DNA of 62,595 nucleotides from Oscillospiraceae bacterium (GCA_029257695.1 JARIAU010000068.1:1-62595), one strand, 5' to 3'. Positions 18,822 through 29,486 are shown, numbered from the stretch's first letter. The notes: generated from the sequence alone by a model not told the origin. A program made the numbers and translations.

Positions 18822-20945
18822 ATGTCAACAAAACAGCATCCCAGACCGCCAGGGTCCCGGGGTGCGCTGGTCCTGCAGCAGCCCTGGCTGGAGCTGGCCG
18901 GGGAGTGCGCCCTGCGCTTCTTTCTCTCCGCCGCCCTTGCCGCCGGAGAGATCTTAGGGGGCTACTCCCCCCTTGCCCTGGGCTATCTCTCCGCCGCCGG
19001 AGCCGGTGCCGGAGGCTTCTTCTCGCTGATGGGCTGCGGACTGGGCTTTCTCATTGCCAAACCCCTGCCCGATGCCTTCCGCTATCTGGCCACCGCCATT
19101 TTGATCTATGCCGTGGCCTTCGCCTTTTACGACCTGAAGCTCTTTGCCACCCGATATTTCATGCCCCTCAGCGCCGCCCTGATGACCGCCCTCACCGGTT
19201 TTGTCTATCTGGCGGAGCAAGGCTGGACGCCCGTCGGGATTATTTGCTACTTCACGGAACTGCTGCTGGTCTTTGCCACCGGACGGCTGTTCGCCGTGCA
19301 GTCCCGTGCAGAGGATGCCCCGCTGCTGCTCGGCTTGGCTTGGCTGACGCTGGGCGGCGGTGTGCTGATCGCACTGGAACGGGTCCCGCTGCCCTTCGGC
19401 TTGGGTCTGGGGCGCATGGCCGCCTGCACCGCAGGTCTTTGGCTCAGCGGGGTGCTGCCCAATGTGGCTTCGGTGGGGGCGCCGCTGGGTCTGGGGCTCT
19501 TTCTGGATCTGTCCGCCGGAGGCGGCTGCGGCTATGCGGCAGCCTTGGCCCTAGGCAGTCTGCTGGCCGGTCCTTCCGGCAAGCACGGCCGCCGCACCCG
19601 TGTGCTGCTCTTTTTTGCCGGGTTTTCCGCCGTGTCCCTGTGGAATTTCTCCGTGTCCGGCTCCCTTTCCCCTCTGATGGACGGACTGCTGGGCTGCGGT
19701 GTGTACCTCGCCCTCCCGTCTTCTCTGCTGGACCGTCTGGAAGGCCGCATTCCCAAGCACCTAAAGCCCGCCGCTCCTTTTCCTTCGACGGTCTCCACCC
19801 AAGCCGTCGGGATTTCCACCGCCGCCATTGCCTCCCTTCAGCAGCAGCTCCGGGGACAGGCTGACGCCTTCCACCGGCTGTATCAGCAGCTCTCGGAGGA
19901 TCTGGACACCGCCGATCCGCCCAAAATCGACCCTTTTCCCCTGTACTTACGGGCCTCTCAGCGGGTGTGCCGAGGCTGTGCCTTCGGCTCCGCCTGCTGG
20001 AAACGGGACAAGGCCGGGATGCGGGCCCAGCTCCAACCGGCCATGGAGGCCATGGTGCGCCGGGGCCGCAGCGACCCCGGGGACTATCCGACGGAATTTT
20101 CCGCCCGCTGCGCCCGGATCAACGAGCTGGTCAACGAAGTGAACGAGCAGTATGCCGCCGCCCGCACCCGGCGGCGCTATCAGCTGCGGCTGAAGGATGC
20201 CCGTTCCGCCCGCTGCCGTCAGTATGAAGGGATGGGCCATTTGCTGGGGGACTGTGCGCTGTCCTTGGAGCCGCGGGCCGTGGCGGCCATATCCACGCCT
20301 AAGCTCACCGCCATGGCCGGCGTGGCCGCCGGAAAGCGGCCGGGCCAGAGCGTCAGCGGCGACTCCGGCGGCTGGTTTCAGGATGGGGACAGCGCACTTT
20401 GGGTGGGGCTGTGCGACGGCATGGGCACCGGTCCGGATGCCGCCCGGGACAGCCGCTTTGCCTATCACCTGCTGGAGCAGTTCCTCTCCGCCGGGATCTC
20501 GCCGGAGGTGGCACTCTCCACGGTGGCAGGCGCAATGGCCCTGCGGTGGGAAAGCTCCGGCACCTTCACCACCATCGACCTGCTGCGGCTGGATCTGCAA
20601 AGCGGAGAAGGCTGCCTGTACAAGCTGGGGGCCGCCCCCACCTATCTCCGTCGGGACGGAGTGGTGAGCCGCTTCACCTCCTCCACCCTTCCGGCAGGGC
20701 TGAACAACGACCCCACACCGGATCTGACCCGGTTCCGTCTGCGGCCCGGGGATCTGGCCGTGCTGGTCAGCGACGGTGTGACCGACGGCAGCGACGATTC
20801 CGCCCTGCGGGATGCCATCCGCCACTGGCATGGCAGCTCGCCTCGGGAGCTGGCCGCCGCCCTGCTGGGGCCGGAAACGGATGCCTCGGACGACCGCACC
20901 GCCATTGTGCTCTGCATCGGCGCTCCGGGTGCCGGAGCCGTCTGA
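18822..20945 (+). CDS. spoIIE: Stage II sporulation protein E (membrane PP2C phosphatase)
   Basis: A 707-residue protein; AAAGGAGG precedes the ATG. SpoIIE dephosphorylates SpoIIAA in the forespore, which releases sigma-F, and also joins the polar FtsZ ring. About ten hydrophobic segments occupy residues 20-300, a linker domain with a Cys-rich patch (CRGCAFGSACWKRD) follows, and the PP2C domain covers about 500-705. The metal-binding aspartates are visible: GDSGG (Asp514), CDGMGTG (Asp532), SDGVTD (Asp651) and SDDRT (Asp690/691). It is shorter than the Bacillus protein (~827), mostly in the N-terminus. Confidence 0.95.
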   Translation: MSTKQHPRPPGSRGALVLQQPWLELAGECALRFFLSAALAAGEILGGYSPLALGYLSAAGAGAGGFFSLMGCGLGFLIAKPLPDAFRYLATAILIYAVAFAFYDLKLFATRYFMPLSAALMTALTGFVYLAEQGWTPVGIICYFTELLLVFATGRLFAVQSRAEDAPLLLGLAWLTLGGGVLIALERVPLPFGLGLGRMAACTAGLWLSGVLPNVASVGAPLGLGLFLDLSAGGGCGYAAALALGSLLAGPSGKHGRRTRVLLFFAGFSAVSLWNFSVSGSLSPLMDGLLGCGVYLALPSSLLDRLEGRIPKHLKPAAPFPSTVSTQAVGISTAAIASLQQQLRGQADAFHRLYQQLSEDLDTADPPKIDPFPLYLRASQRVCRGCAFGSACWKRDKAGMRAQLQPAMEAMVRRGRSDPGDYPTEFSARCARINELVNEVNEQYAAARTRRRYQLRLKDARSARCRQYEGMGHLLGDCALSLEPRAVAAISTPKLTAMAGVAAGKRPGQSVSGDSGGWFQDGDSALWVGLCDGMGTGPDAARDSRFAYHLLEQFLSAGISPEVALSTVAGAMALRWESSGTFTTIDLLRLDLQSGEGCLYKLGAAPTYLRRDGVVSRFTSSTLPAGLNNDPTPDLTRFRLRPGDLAVLVSDGVTDGSDDSALRDAIRHWHGSSPRELAAALLGPETDASDDRTAIVLCIGAPGAGAV

Positions 20946-21007
20946 ATCACGGTTATATTCCTCTCGGTTCCCGTCCATACTGATATGCGGAAAGGAAGTG
21001 ATTTCCC

Positions 21008-21280
21008 ATGGTGAAAGGGATCTCCAGACGGGTGATCGTAGTCCGTGCGCCCGACCCTCGGTTTTTCGAACAGGCCATCTTTTTCCTGCGGGAAGATGTG
21101 CTGCATCCGAACGGGGTCACCGATGAGCAGGTACTCTCCGAGGCAAGGCAGGTGGCTGCCGGCTATCTCCGCCGGGTGAAGGCCCCCTCCTCCCGAGAGC
21201 GCATCCCCTCCCCCGTCAAATGGACCGCCTTGGGCGCACTGACCGCCAGTCTGATCTGGAGCGTCGTTTGCCTCATCTGA
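21008..21280 (+). CDS. Small conserved clostridial protein with C-terminal membrane anchor
   Basis: A 90-residue protein preceded by GGAAAGGAAGTG. The start [25 protein letters not shown] is followed by an amphipathic helix region and a final hydrophobic segment (about residues 72-90) that could anchor it in the membrane. I recall similar short proteins, often without name, in Clostridia genomes, but no function. It follows spoIIE by 62 bp and is closed by a terminator, so it may be co-expressed with spoIIE during sporulation; that is inference from position only. Confidence 0.75.
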   Translation: MVKGISRRVIVVRAPDPRFFEQAIFFLREDVLHPNGVTDEQVLSEARQVAAGYLRRVKAPSSRERIPSPVKWTALGALTASLIWSVVCLI

Positions 21281-21287
21281 ATTCCGA

Positions 21288-21331
21288 ACGGACCGGTTGG
21301 CTGCCTGTGCGGCCAACCGGTCCGTTTCATT
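21288..21331 (+). terminator. Terminator after the spoIIE-small protein unit
   Basis: A perfect 14-bp stem (21288-21301 with 21312-21325) followed by a T-containing run. Confidence 0.85.
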
Positions 21332-21463
21332 TCCTATGTTTTCCAGCGTCCCCCTCCTTTTTCCACTATTTTTGCAAAAATCTCCAACAAAAGCCCCCGG
21401 GAATCGTCAACTTCTCCAAACCTCAAAAAATTTCCTATTTTTGATGCTTTTCCGGTTCCTGTC

Positions 21464-21472
21464 TGCTATAAT
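21464..21472 (+). promoter_or_regulatory. Extended -10 promoter of the glmU-prs unit
   Basis: TGCTATAAT (21464-21472) is a full extended -10 element; the best -35 (TTGATG, 21441-21446) is 20 bp away, longer than optimal. Confidence 0.6.
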
Positions 21473-21512
21473 AGCCTTGGATAATCATCTCGATATGGAA
21501 GGTGTGATTTCT

Positions 21513-22685
21513 TTGCATTCCACTCGTGCCATCATTCGGATCGCCCCTCCTGACGATCACTCTGATTCTTTCCCGCTCTTGCTTCGTCCCCTGCTGTTTT
21601 CCCCGGCCGCCGCATGGCTGGTCCGTGCCTTGCAGGAAGCCGGTGTGGAGCGTTTTTTGCTGCTTACCCCCCATGCGTGGCTCGCTGAAGCGGCCGCTTG
21701 TTTTCCGGAAGGGACCCGGGTCTGCTGTCTGGAAGATCCCGCTTTGGATGCCGCCGTGGCGGCCTTCGCTGCGGAGGATACGGACGAGGTCATCTCCATC
21801 ACGGAGCCCGTTTGGCTCAGTGTGGCCGGTGCGGCTCTGCTGACCCAGCTGCCCACCCTGCCCCAAGAGGATGCCCCCATCGGCGTGCAGCGCATCCCCG
21901 CCTCTGCCATTCACGGCAGCGCCGATCTGTACGGCGGCGAGGTGTTCGCCCCTCTGATGGACGAATCCCCCTTTGCCATCCCTCTGTCCGACCCGTCCAG
22001 CTTTGATTCCGCCCAGTATCTGGGCCGTCTGGAGCGGGCGGAGCTGCTCAGTCAGCAGGGGGTGCGGGTCTTTGATCCCCAGAGCATCTATCTGGACCCC
22101 ACCGTTACCGTGGCCCCCGGCACGGTGCTGCTGCCCAATGTCATCCTGCGTGGTCACACCCACATCGGACCCAACTGTGAGATCGGCCCCGACACCATGA
22201 TTCGGGACTGCACCCTGGGCGAAGGCTGCGTGGTCAATTCCAGCCAGCTCAATGAGTCCGTGTTCGGCAATCGGGTCAATATCGGTCCCTTCGCTTATGT
22301 CCGGCCCGGCTCTCAGGTGGCGGACGGCTGCAAGGTGGGCGATTTTGTTGAGGTGAAGAACGCCGTCATTGGGGAAGGCACCAAGCTGCCCCACCTCATT
22401 TATGTGGGGGACAGCGATGTAGGCAAGCGCTGCAACTTCGGCTGCGGCAGCATCACCTGCAACTACGACGGCAATGTCAAAAGCCGCACCACGGTAGGTG
22501 ACGATGTGTTTGTGGGCTGCAATTCCAATCTGGTGGCTCCGGTCACGCTGGAAAACGGGGCCTACACCGCCGCCGGCAGCACCATCACCGACACAGTCCC
22601 TGCGGACACGCTGGCCATCGCCCGGACCCGTCAGGTCCATGTGGAGGGCTGGGTCCAGCGCCATCGGGCCAAGAAAAAGCCCTGA
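21513..22685 (+). CDS. glmU: GlmU-like glucosamine-1-phosphate acetyltransferase with degenerate uridylyltransferase domain
   Basis: I place the start at TTG 21513, because GGAAGGTG is eight bases upstream, while the in-frame ATG at 21495 has no ribosome binding site; this gives 390 residues against ~455 for normal GlmU. The C-terminal left-handed beta-helix is intact: hexapeptide repeats from about residue 200, the catalytic His ([12 protein letters not shown], His294), TCNYDG and the closing [11 protein letters not shown]. The N-terminal domain keeps a trace of the Rossmann core ([17 protein letters not shown]) but lacks the nucleotide-binding LAAGxGTRM loop and the QxGTGHA motif. Position next to prs, pth and mfd identifies it as the Bacillus gcaD/glmU ortholog. 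The acetyltransferase is probably active; UTP transfer probably is not. Confidence 0.9.
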   Translation: MHSTRAIIRIAPPDDHSDSFPLLLRPLLFSPAAAWLVRALQEAGVERFLLLTPHAWLAEAAACFPEGTRVCCLEDPALDAAVAAFAAEDTDEVISITEPVWLSVAGAALLTQLPTLPQEDAPIGVQRIPASAIHGSADLYGGEVFAPLMDESPFAIPLSDPSSFDSAQYLGRLERAELLSQQGVRVFDPQSIYLDPTVTVAPGTVLLPNVILRGHTHIGPNCEIGPDTMIRDCTLGEGCVVNSSQLNESVFGNRVNIGPFAYVRPGSQVADGCKVGDFVEVKNAVIGEGTKLPHLIYVGDSDVGKRCNFGCGSITCNYDGNVKSRTTVGDDVFVGCNSNLVAPVTLENGAYTAAGSTITDTVPADTLAIARTRQVHVEGWVQRHRAKKKP

Positions 22686-22774
22686 TTTCCCCCGGATCTT
22701 AGCGGCTCCGGCCGCTGTGATAGATAGAAACCATTCTGAAACTACTGAAGAAATGAGAAAGAAGGATTAACATC

Positions 22775-23737
22775 ATGATTTCCCACGGCAAAGACATTAA
22801 AATCTTCTGTGGCAACTCCAACCCTGCGCTGGCGAAGGCGATCTGCGACAAGCTGGGCCTGCCTCTGGGCAGCTCCGAGGTCAAGACCTTCTCCGACGGT
22901 GAGAGCTCTGTCTCCATCTACGAGACCGTTCGTGGCAGCGATGTGTTTGTCATCCAGTCCACCTGCATCCCCGTCAACGACAACCTGATGGATCTGCTGA
23001 TCATGATCGACGCTCTGAAGCGTGCCTCCGCCGGCCGTATCACTGCCGTCATCCCCTACTTCGGCTATGCCCGTCAGGACCGCAAGACCAAGCCCCGTGA
23101 TCCCATCTCCGCCAAGCTGGTGGCCAACCTGATCACCCAGGCCGGTGCCGACCGTGTCCTGACCATGGACCTGCACGCCAACCAGATCCAGGGCTTCTTC
23201 GACATCCCCGTGGACAATCTGCTGGGCGCTCCTCTGTTCGTCGATTACTTCGCCAATAAGTTCGCCGATGTGATGGACGATGTGATGGTCGTCTCCCCCG
23301 ATGTGGGCAGCGTGGCCCGTGTCCGTGCCTTCGCTCAGAAGCTGCATGTGCCCATGGCCATCGTGGATAAGCGCCGTCAGAAGGCCAACTCCTCCGAGGT
23401 CATGAACATCATCGGCAGCGTGGAAGGCAAGCATGTCATCCTGCTGGACGACATGGTGGATACCGGCGGATCCCTGTGCCACGCCGCGGAAGCTCTGGTC
23501 ACCATCGGCGGTGCTAAGGATGTGGTCGCTGCTGCTTCCCACGGCGTTCTGTCCGGTCCCGCAGTCGAGCGCATTGCCAAGAGCTGCATCAACGAGGTGT
23601 TCTTCTTGAACACCATCCCCGCAAGCGAGGCTGCCCTCACCTGCGAGAAGATCAAGTATGTCAATGTGGCCGATGTCTTTGCCGAGGCCATCAGCCGCAT
23701 CTTCAACGAGACTTCCGTCTCTCCCCTGTTCCAGTAA
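22775..23737 (+). CDS. prs: Ribose-phosphate pyrophosphokinase (PRPP synthase)
   Basis: A 320-residue enzyme making PRPP from ribose-5-phosphate and ATP for purine, pyrimidine, His, Trp and NAD synthesis. The catalytic flexible loop YFGYARQDRKTKPRDPI and the PRPP-binding loop VILLDDMVDTGGSLCHAA are clear. The length is typical of class I enzymes. It follows glmU by 89 bp in the conserved Firmicute order. Codon usage is very biased to GC-ending codons. A hairpin after the gene has only a weak T run, so some read-through to pth is likely. Confidence 0.98.
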   Translation: MISHGKDIKIFCGNSNPALAKAICDKLGLPLGSSEVKTFSDGESSVSIYETVRGSDVFVIQSTCIPVNDNLMDLLIMIDALKRASAGRITAVIPYFGYARQDRKTKPRDPISAKLVANLITQAGADRVLTMDLHANQIQGFFDIPVDNLLGAPLFVDYFANKFADVMDDVMVVSPDVGSVARVRAFAQKLHVPMAIVDKRRQKANSSEVMNIIGSVEGKHVILLDDMVDTGGSLCHAAEALVTIGGAKDVVAAASHGVLSGPAVERIAKSCINEVFFLNTIPASEAALTCEKIKYVNVADVFAEAISRIFNETSVSPLFQ

Positions 23738-23760
23738 GAACAGTTTCTATCACACATCCG

Positions 23761-23795
23761 AAAGGGGTACTGCCGGTGCAGTACCCCTTTGTGTG
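23761..23795 (+). terminator. Terminator or attenuator between prs and pth
   Basis: A perfect 13-bp stem (23761-23773 with 23778-23790) with loop CGGT; the following run is TTTGTGTG rather than a clean T tract. Confidence 0.65.
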
Positions 23796-23828
23796 CTATC
23801 TCAATCTTTTCTGTCAGGAGATTTTCCT

Positions 23829-24437
23829 ATGGTCGTCCAACTTTTCGGAAACAAAGGAACACACGCCGGTCTGGACTGGATCTTGGTCTGTCTGGGCAAT
23901 CCCGGCGATTCGTATGACCACACCCGCCACAATGTGGGCTTTCAGGTGGCCGATGCGCTGGGGGACACCCTGCACAAACCCATTCAGCGCCTGAAGTTCA
24001 AGGCCCTCACCGCCACGGTGGAGTTCGGCGGGGCCAAGGTGCTGGTCATGAAACCCACCACCTACATGAACCTCTCCGGCGAAGCCGTTCGGGAGGCCTG
24101 CCAGTTCTACAAAGTCCCGCCGGAGCGGGTGCTGGTGGTCTGCGACGATGTGTCCCTGCCGGTGGGCAAGCTCCGCCTGCGCAAATCCGGCACCGCCGGC
24201 GGCCACAACGGCCTGCGCTCCATCATCGGTCAGCTCCACTCGGACCAGTTTCCCCGCCTGAAGATCGGCGTGGGGGAAAAGCCTCACCCCGACTATGATC
24301 TGGCCGACTGGGTGCTGGGCAAATTCTCCAAGGAGGATCAGGCCGTCATCGACCGCACCGTGGACCGGGCTCTGGATGCACTGGAATGTGCCTTTGCACA
24401 GGGTCTGGATCGGGCCATGAGCCGCTATAACGGCTGA
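23829..24437 (+). CDS. pth: Peptidyl-tRNA hydrolase
   Basis: A 202-residue esterase that frees tRNA from stalled peptidyl-tRNA (spoVC in Bacillus). The start at 23829 follows CAGGAG; a longer ORF in the same frame runs into prs and is not used. The active site is visible as CLGNPGDSYDHTRHNVGF (catalytic His in RHNVGF) with Asn and Asp further on (MKPTTYMNLSG, VCDDVSLPVG). An N-terminal extension of about 15 residues precedes the usual start. A terminator follows. Confidence 0.97.
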   Translation: MVVQLFGNKGTHAGLDWILVCLGNPGDSYDHTRHNVGFQVADALGDTLHKPIQRLKFKALTATVEFGGAKVLVMKPTTYMNLSGEAVREACQFYKVPPERVLVVCDDVSLPVGKLRLRKSGTAGGHNGLRSIIGQLHSDQFPRLKIGVGEKPHPDYDLADWVLGKFSKEDQAVIDRTVDRALDALECAFAQGLDRAMSRYNG

Positions 24438-24458
24438 TTTTTTCAACCCATGCGAGCT

Positions 24459-24496
24459 ACACCCCCGAGATCCTTCGGGATCTCCGGGTGTTTTTC
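24459..24496 (+). terminator. Terminator after pth
   Basis: A GC-rich stem with a UUCG tetraloop (24459-24473 with 24478-24491, one bulge) and five T residues. Confidence 0.85.
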
Positions 24497-24552
24497 GCCA
24501 TACGATTTCCATTATTTACCATTCTTTTCTAGTCTGTCGGAAGGTGATTTCT

Positions 24553-27500
24553 ATGCATTCGCTCCTGCAAACCCTGCATCGTCTGCCTGAATTCAACGAC
24601 TTGCTGCTGCGCATTGACGCAGGGCGCTGCCCCATTGCCGTCAGCGGCCTCAGCAATGTCCACCGGGCCTTTTTGTCCGCCGGCATCGCCGCCGAAGCAC
24701 AGCGCCCCATCGTCATCCTCTGCGCCGACGAGGTGGAGGCGGCCCGTCTGACCCGGGACCTCACTGCCTTGTTGGAGCAGCCGGTGCTGCAGCTGCCGGG
24801 GCGGGAGTTCACCTTCCACGATGCCGCCTCCGTCTCCCACCAATGGGAGCATCGCCGCATCGGGGTGCTTCGTGCCATGCAGCAGGGCAAAGCCCCGGTG
24901 GTCGTGGCCACGGTGGAGGGCTTTTTGCAGCGCACCCTGCCTCCCAAGGTGCTGGAAGCGGCTTCCTTCACGCTGTCTCCCGGAGATCTGCGGGATCTGA
25001 ACCAGCTGTGTGAGCAGCTGGCCAATGCCGGTTATACCCGGTGCGAGCAGGTGGAAGGCCCCGGTCAGTTCGCCGTCCGGGGCGGCATTCTGGACTTTTT
25101 CTCCCCCGGTGCCGCCAATCCCGTCCGTGCCGAATTCTGGGGCGACGAAGTGGACAGCATGGGCATATTTGACCCGTCCACCCAGCGGCGCATCGAAAAC
25201 ATCCATCTCGCCGAGCTGCTTCCGGCCGCCGAAACCCTGCCCCGCATGGCGGAGGGCGGTCTGCTGGGTCTGGCCGGAGAACTTGACCGCCGCAAGGACA
25301 AGGTGGCTCTGGCTCACCGCCGGCGGGCACTGCCGGCCTATGCCACGCTGATGCAGACTCTGGATGCCGATGCACAGGCCTTTGCACAGCTGGGCACCTT
25401 TGCCGCCGCTGACCGCTATCTGGACCTGATTTATCCCCAGTTTGCCTGCGGTGCCGATTATCTCTCCCCCGACAGCATCCTGCTGTTCTGCGACTCTCCC
25501 CGCATTGCGGAAAGCGCCAAAAACTACCGCTGGCGGCAGGACGAGGACCTGACCGCTCTGCTGGAATCCGGTCTGCTCTGGGGCCAGGACGGCCGCTGGT
25601 CGGCGGACTTCGAGCCGCTGTGCAAGCATTTGGGCCGGGAATTCCCGGTGGTTTATCTGGACAGCTTCCTCATCAGCCAATATCCGGCGCCCCCCCACTC
25701 CACCTTGAGCATCCTGTGCAAACAGCTGCCCAGCTTCGGCACCAGTCTGGAAACCGCCGTCACCGATCTGATCCACCACCAGAAGCAGGGGATGGCCACC
25801 GTGGTGCTTTGCTCCACCCGAGGCCAGTGCAAGACCCTCAGCGATATGCTGCGGGAGCAGGGCGTGGTGTGTGCACTGGACTTTGATCTCGCCGCTCTTC
25901 CGCAGCCGGGCCAGATCGTACTGGCAGTGGGCGGCCTAAGTGCCGGTATCGAATGGGGCGGCACCGCCATTCTCACCGAGGGCAGCGCCGCCAATCCGGC
26001 CGCCAAACGGGCCAGGACCCCCAAAAAGCAGGCGGCGTCCAACCGCCAGAAGCTGCAATCCTTCACCGACCTGTCTCCGGGGGATCTGGTTGTCCACGAA
26101 CAGCACGGCGTGGGCCGTTTTGTGGAAATGACCACCATGAAAATGGACGGAGTGGAGAAGGATTATATCAAAATCGCCTATGCCGGAGCGGACACCCTCT
26201 ATGTCCCCGCCACCCAGCTGGACCTCATCAGCAAATACATCGGTGCCGGCATGGACGACACCGGCGAGACCCGCACCAAGCTAAGCAAACTGGGCGGCAC
26301 GGACTGGGCCAAAGCCAAGGCCAAGACGAAAAAGGCCACCAAAGAGCTGGCTAAGGGCCTCATTCAGCTCTATGCCCAGCGGCAGCGGCAGCCGGGCTAC
26401 GCCTTCCATCCGGACGATCCGTGGCAGAAGGAATTTGAAGATCAATTCGAGTACGAGGAAACCGGAGATCAGCTCCGCTGTGTGGCGGAGATCAAGGCCG
26501 ACATGGAGCGGCCCATCCCCATGGACCGCCTGCTCTGCGGCGATGTGGGCTACGGCAAAACCGAGGTTGCCCTCCGAGCCGTCATGAAATGCGTACTGGA
26601 AGGCAAACAGGCTGCCTTATTGGTTCCCACCACCGTGCTGGCCAATCAGCACTATCAGACCGCTCTGCGCCGCTTTGAGGGCTATCCCGTCCGCATTGCG
26701 GTTGTCAGCCGCTTCCAGACCGGCAAGCACCTGAAGCAGCTGCTGGCCGACTTGGAGGACGGCTACATTGATGTGCTCATCGGCACCCATCGCCTGCTGC
26801 AAAAGGATGTGGTGTTCAAAAACCTGGGCCTGCTGGTGGTGGACGAGGAGCAGCGCTTCGGTGTCACCCACAAGGAGCGTCTGAAGGAGATCAGCCGTCA
26901 GGTGGATGTGCTGACCCTCTCCGCAACCCCCATTCCCCGCACCCTGAACATGGCCCTAAGCGGCATCCGGGATATGTCCACTCTGGAGGAACCGCCGATG
27001 GACCGGCTGCCGGTGCAGACCTATGTGCTGGAACACGACTGGTCGGTACTGGGCGACGCCATCCGCCGGGAAATCGGCCGTGGCGGTCAGGTGTTCTACC
27101 TCCACAATCGGGTGGACACCATTGAAAAGACCGCCGCCTTCCTGCAAGGGATGCTGGGCGAGGATGTCACCGTCGGGGTGGGCCACGGCAAAATGACGCA
27201 GGACGCTCTGGCAAGGGTGATGGAACGCATGGTGGACGGCGAAATTCAGGTGTTGGTCTGCACCACCATCATCGAAACCGGCATCGACATCGCCAACGCC
27301 AACACCCTCATCATCGAAGATGCCGACCACATGGGTCTGGCCCAGCTGCACCAGCTCCGGGGCCGGGTGGGCCGTTCCTCCCGCCGTGCCTACGCCTACC
27401 TCTGCTATCGCCGAGGCAAGGTGCTGACGGAAGTGGCGGAAAAACGGCTGTCCGCCATCCGGGAATTCGCCGAGTTCGGCTCCGGCTTCAAAATCGCCAT

Positions 27501-28086
27501 GCGGGATCTGGAAATCCGAGGTGCCGGCAACATTCTGGGTCCGGAGCAGTCCGGCTTTCTGATGAGTGTGGGCTATGACCTCTATCTGAAGCTGCTGGAG
27601 GAGGCCGTACTGGAGGAACGGGGCGAGGCCGTGCCCCGCACCGAGTCGGTGGCCGCCGATCTGGCCGTGTCCGCCAACATCCCCGAACGCTATGTGGCCT
27701 CACCGGAGCAGCGTATGGATCTTTACCGCCGCATTGCCCGCATCCGCAGCGAAGAGGATGCCGACGATGTGGTGGACGAACTGGTGGATCGTTACGGCGA
27801 CCCCCCAAGAGCGGTGAACAACCTGATTTCCATCGCCCTGCTCCGTGCCCGTGCCGCTTTGTGCGGCTTCACCGACATCAGCCAGAAGGGGTTGGTGCTG
27901 TCCTTCACCCTGACGGAGGTGGATCTGAAATCCATTTCCGCCCTGACGGCTGCCCCCCGTTTCAAGGGCCGCATCCTCTTCTCCCCCGGCGACAAGCCGC
28001 TGCTGTCCCTCCGGCTGAAGCCCGGCGAGGATGTGCTGGGCATGGGCCGCCGTCTGGTGGAAACCTACTTGGAGCTGAAAGATTGA
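24553..28086 (+). CDS. mfd: Transcription-repair coupling factor
   Basis: A 1177-residue SF2 translocase that removes stalled RNA polymerase at lesions and recruits UvrA. The ATG at 24553 has GGAAGGTG seven bases upstream and is preferred to a GTG at 24544 inside that site. Order of domains: UvrB-homology region (1-~330), RNA-polymerase interacting domain near [20 protein letters not shown] (~515-590), RecG-like helicase motor with Walker [10 protein letters not shown] and DEEQRFG, TRG motif area, and a C-terminal D7 domain. The position after pth is conserved in Firmicutes. Confidence 0.98.
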   Translation: MHSLLQTLHRLPEFNDLLLRIDAGRCPIAVSGLSNVHRAFLSAGIAAEAQRPIVILCADEVEAARLTRDLTALLEQPVLQLPGREFTFHDAASVSHQWEHRRIGVLRAMQQGKAPVVVATVEGFLQRTLPPKVLEAASFTLSPGDLRDLNQLCEQLANAGYTRCEQVEGPGQFAVRGGILDFFSPGAANPVRAEFWGDEVDSMGIFDPSTQRRIENIHLAELLPAAETLPRMAEGGLLGLAGELDRRKDKVALAHRRRALPAYATLMQTLDADAQAFAQLGTFAAADRYLDLIYPQFACGADYLSPDSILLFCDSPRIAESAKNYRWRQDEDLTALLESGLLWGQDGRWSADFEPLCKHLGREFPVVYLDSFLISQYPAPPHSTLSILCKQLPSFGTSLETAVTDLIHHQKQGMATVVLCSTRGQCKTLSDMLREQGVVCALDFDLAALPQPGQIVLAVGGLSAGIEWGGTAILTEGSAANPAAKRARTPKKQAASNRQKLQSFTDLSPGDLVVHEQHGVGRFVEMTTMKMDGVEKDYIKIAYAGADTLYVPATQLDLISKYIGAGMDDTGETRTKLSKLGGTDWAKAKAKTKKATKELAKGLIQLYAQRQRQPGYAFHPDDPWQKEFEDQFEYEETGDQLRCVAEIKADMERPIPMDRLLCGDVGYGKTEVALRAVMKCVLEGKQAALLVPTTVLANQHYQTALRRFEGYPVRIAVVSRFQTGKHLKQLLADLEDGYIDVLIGTHRLLQKDVVFKNLGLLVVDEEQRFGVTHKERLKEISRQVDVLTLSATPIPRTLNMALSGIRDMSTLEEPPMDRLPVQTYVLEHDWSVLGDAIRREIGRGGQVFYLHNRVDTIEKTAAFLQGMLGEDVTVGVGHGKMTQDALARVMERMVDGEIQVLVCTTIIETGIDIANANTLIIEDADHMGLAQLHQLRGRVGRSSRRAYAYLCYRRGKVLTEVAEKRLSAIREFAEFGSGFKIAMRDLEIRGAGNILGPEQSGFLMSVGYDLYLKLLEEAVLEERGEAVPRTESVAADLAVSANIPERYVASPEQRMDLYRRIARIRSEEDADDVVDELVDRYGDPPRAVNNLISIALLRARAALCGFTDISQKGLVLSFTLTEVDLKSISALTAAPRFKGRILFSPGDKPLLSLRLKPGEDVLGMGRRLVETYLELKD

Positions 28087-28105
28087 CCGCCTCGACCGGT
28101 TTCGT

Positions 28106-28134
28106 TTGTACTTTGCGGCAAAACCTGTTATAAT
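28106..28134 (+). promoter_or_regulatory. Sigma-A promoter of the foldase lipoprotein
   Basis: TTGTAC (28106-28111), 17 bp, TATAAT (28129-28134), 53 bases before the ATG. Confidence 0.8.
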
Positions 28135-28187
28135 GGCACAGTTCCTGCATAAGACAAAAACCTTGCACGAAAAGGAGACTTTTATCC

Positions 28188-29471
28188 ATGAAGAAAACCC
28201 GTTTGATTGCCCTGATGCTGGCGCTGGTTCTGGTTCTGGCCGGCTGCGGCAAGGGCACGGCTTCCAATCCCGGGGGAGGCAGCTCCTCTTCCAATCCGGT
28301 CAACACCACTCTGGACCCCGCAGCCGTGGAGGATGTGGTCAGCTATCTGACCGACGGCGCCTACAAGAAGGATACCGTGGTCGGCCATGTGGGCGACCGG
28401 GACATCACTGCCGCTCAAGTGCTGTATTGGATCGCCTATCAGCAGTACAACATGACCTATTACTACACCAACTACTTCGGTTTTACCCTGAATATGTCCG
28501 ACCCCATGGACGAGAGCACCACCGTGGGCCAGTCCCTCTATCAGTTCGGACTGGAAACCGCCCTCAACTATGCCGTGGCGGCCAAGCACGCCCATGACAC
28601 CGGTGTGGAGCTGTCCGAGTCGGACGCCGCTCTGGTCGGCAACCTCTATGAGGACAATGTGAAGTTCTACGGTGAGGATCGCTGGAATGCCTATGTGCAG
28701 GGCGGCCTGATCAACGAAAAGGACTTCTCCGAGGAGGAGAAGGCGGAGTGGATCCGCACCCACGGCGAGGACTTCTATCAGCATTCCATGATGTATTACA
28801 GCACCACCGCCAAGGATTACGAGACCCTTATCACGGATTTCTACTACTACAACACCCTGCAGGACCACCTGTTCGGCGAGGGCGGCGAAAAGGCCCCCAC
28901 CGATGCCACGATCAACGATTACATGAAGGATTACATCCACGAGAACGGTGTGGTCTGGGCCCGCTGCATCCTGTTCCCCACCAAGGATCTGGACGAGGCC
29001 GGCAAGGCCGACATGAAGGCCCAGGCCGATGCCGTGATGGCGGAGCTGTCTGCCCTCAGCGGCGATGCCTTGAGCCAGGCCTTTACCGAGCAGCAGACCG
29101 CCCACGACAAGAGCGGCTACACCGCCGGTGAGGTGCAGCATTACACCAAGAACGACAGTCTGGTGGACGGCTTCTATGACGGCATCCTGCCTCTGGAGCC
29201 CGGCAAGCTGGGCATGACCGGCGAGACCGATTACGGCTACTTCATCCTGCTGCGTGAGCCGGACAATCTGGACGACATCCGTCCTCTGGTCACCAACGAG
29301 TACATCTCCACCACTTACAACGCTCTGATTGCCGATTGGAGCAAGGAGTATGACGCTCAGTGCGAAATGCCCGACCTGAACTTGGACACCTTCTACACCA
29401 AGCTGGCCGATTTGCAGAAAACGCTGGCCGCCGTGGACACTGTCAACGCTCCCTCGGACTCCAAAAAGTAA
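28188..29471 (+). CDS. PrsA/SurA-like foldase lipoprotein
   Basis: A 427-residue lipoprotein with signal peptide and lipobox VLAGC (Cys20), then a Gly/Ser-rich linker. The N-terminal helical part (TVVGHVGDRDITAAQVLYWI) resembles the SurA_N/PrsA chaperone domain. A parvulin-like section with VVWARCILFPTKDLDEAGKADMKAQADAVMAEL and GYFILLREP follows, so it is a probable peptidyl-prolyl isomerase that helps secreted proteins fold outside the membrane. The parvulin core is divergent; isomerase activity is not assured. It follows mfd, as prsA-like genes often do in Clostridia, and has its own promoter. Confidence 0.88.
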   Translation: MKKTRLIALMLALVLVLAGCGKGTASNPGGGSSSSNPVNTTLDPAAVEDVVSYLTDGAYKKDTVVGHVGDRDITAAQVLYWIAYQQYNMTYYYTNYFGFTLNMSDPMDESTTVGQSLYQFGLETALNYAVAAKHAHDTGVELSESDAALVGNLYEDNVKFYGEDRWNAYVQGGLINEKDFSEEEKAEWIRTHGEDFYQHSMMYYSTTAKDYETLITDFYYYNTLQDHLFGEGGEKAPTDATINDYMKDYIHENGVVWARCILFPTKDLDEAGKADMKAQADAVMAELSALSGDALSQAFTEQQTAHDKSGYTAGEVQHYTKNDSLVDGFYDGILPLEPGKLGMTGETDYGYFILLREPDNLDDIRPLVTNEYISTTYNALIADWSKEYDAQCEMPDLNLDTFYTKLADLQKTLAAVDTVNAPSDSKK

Positions 29472-29486
29472 GTAATTGCAAGGCAT

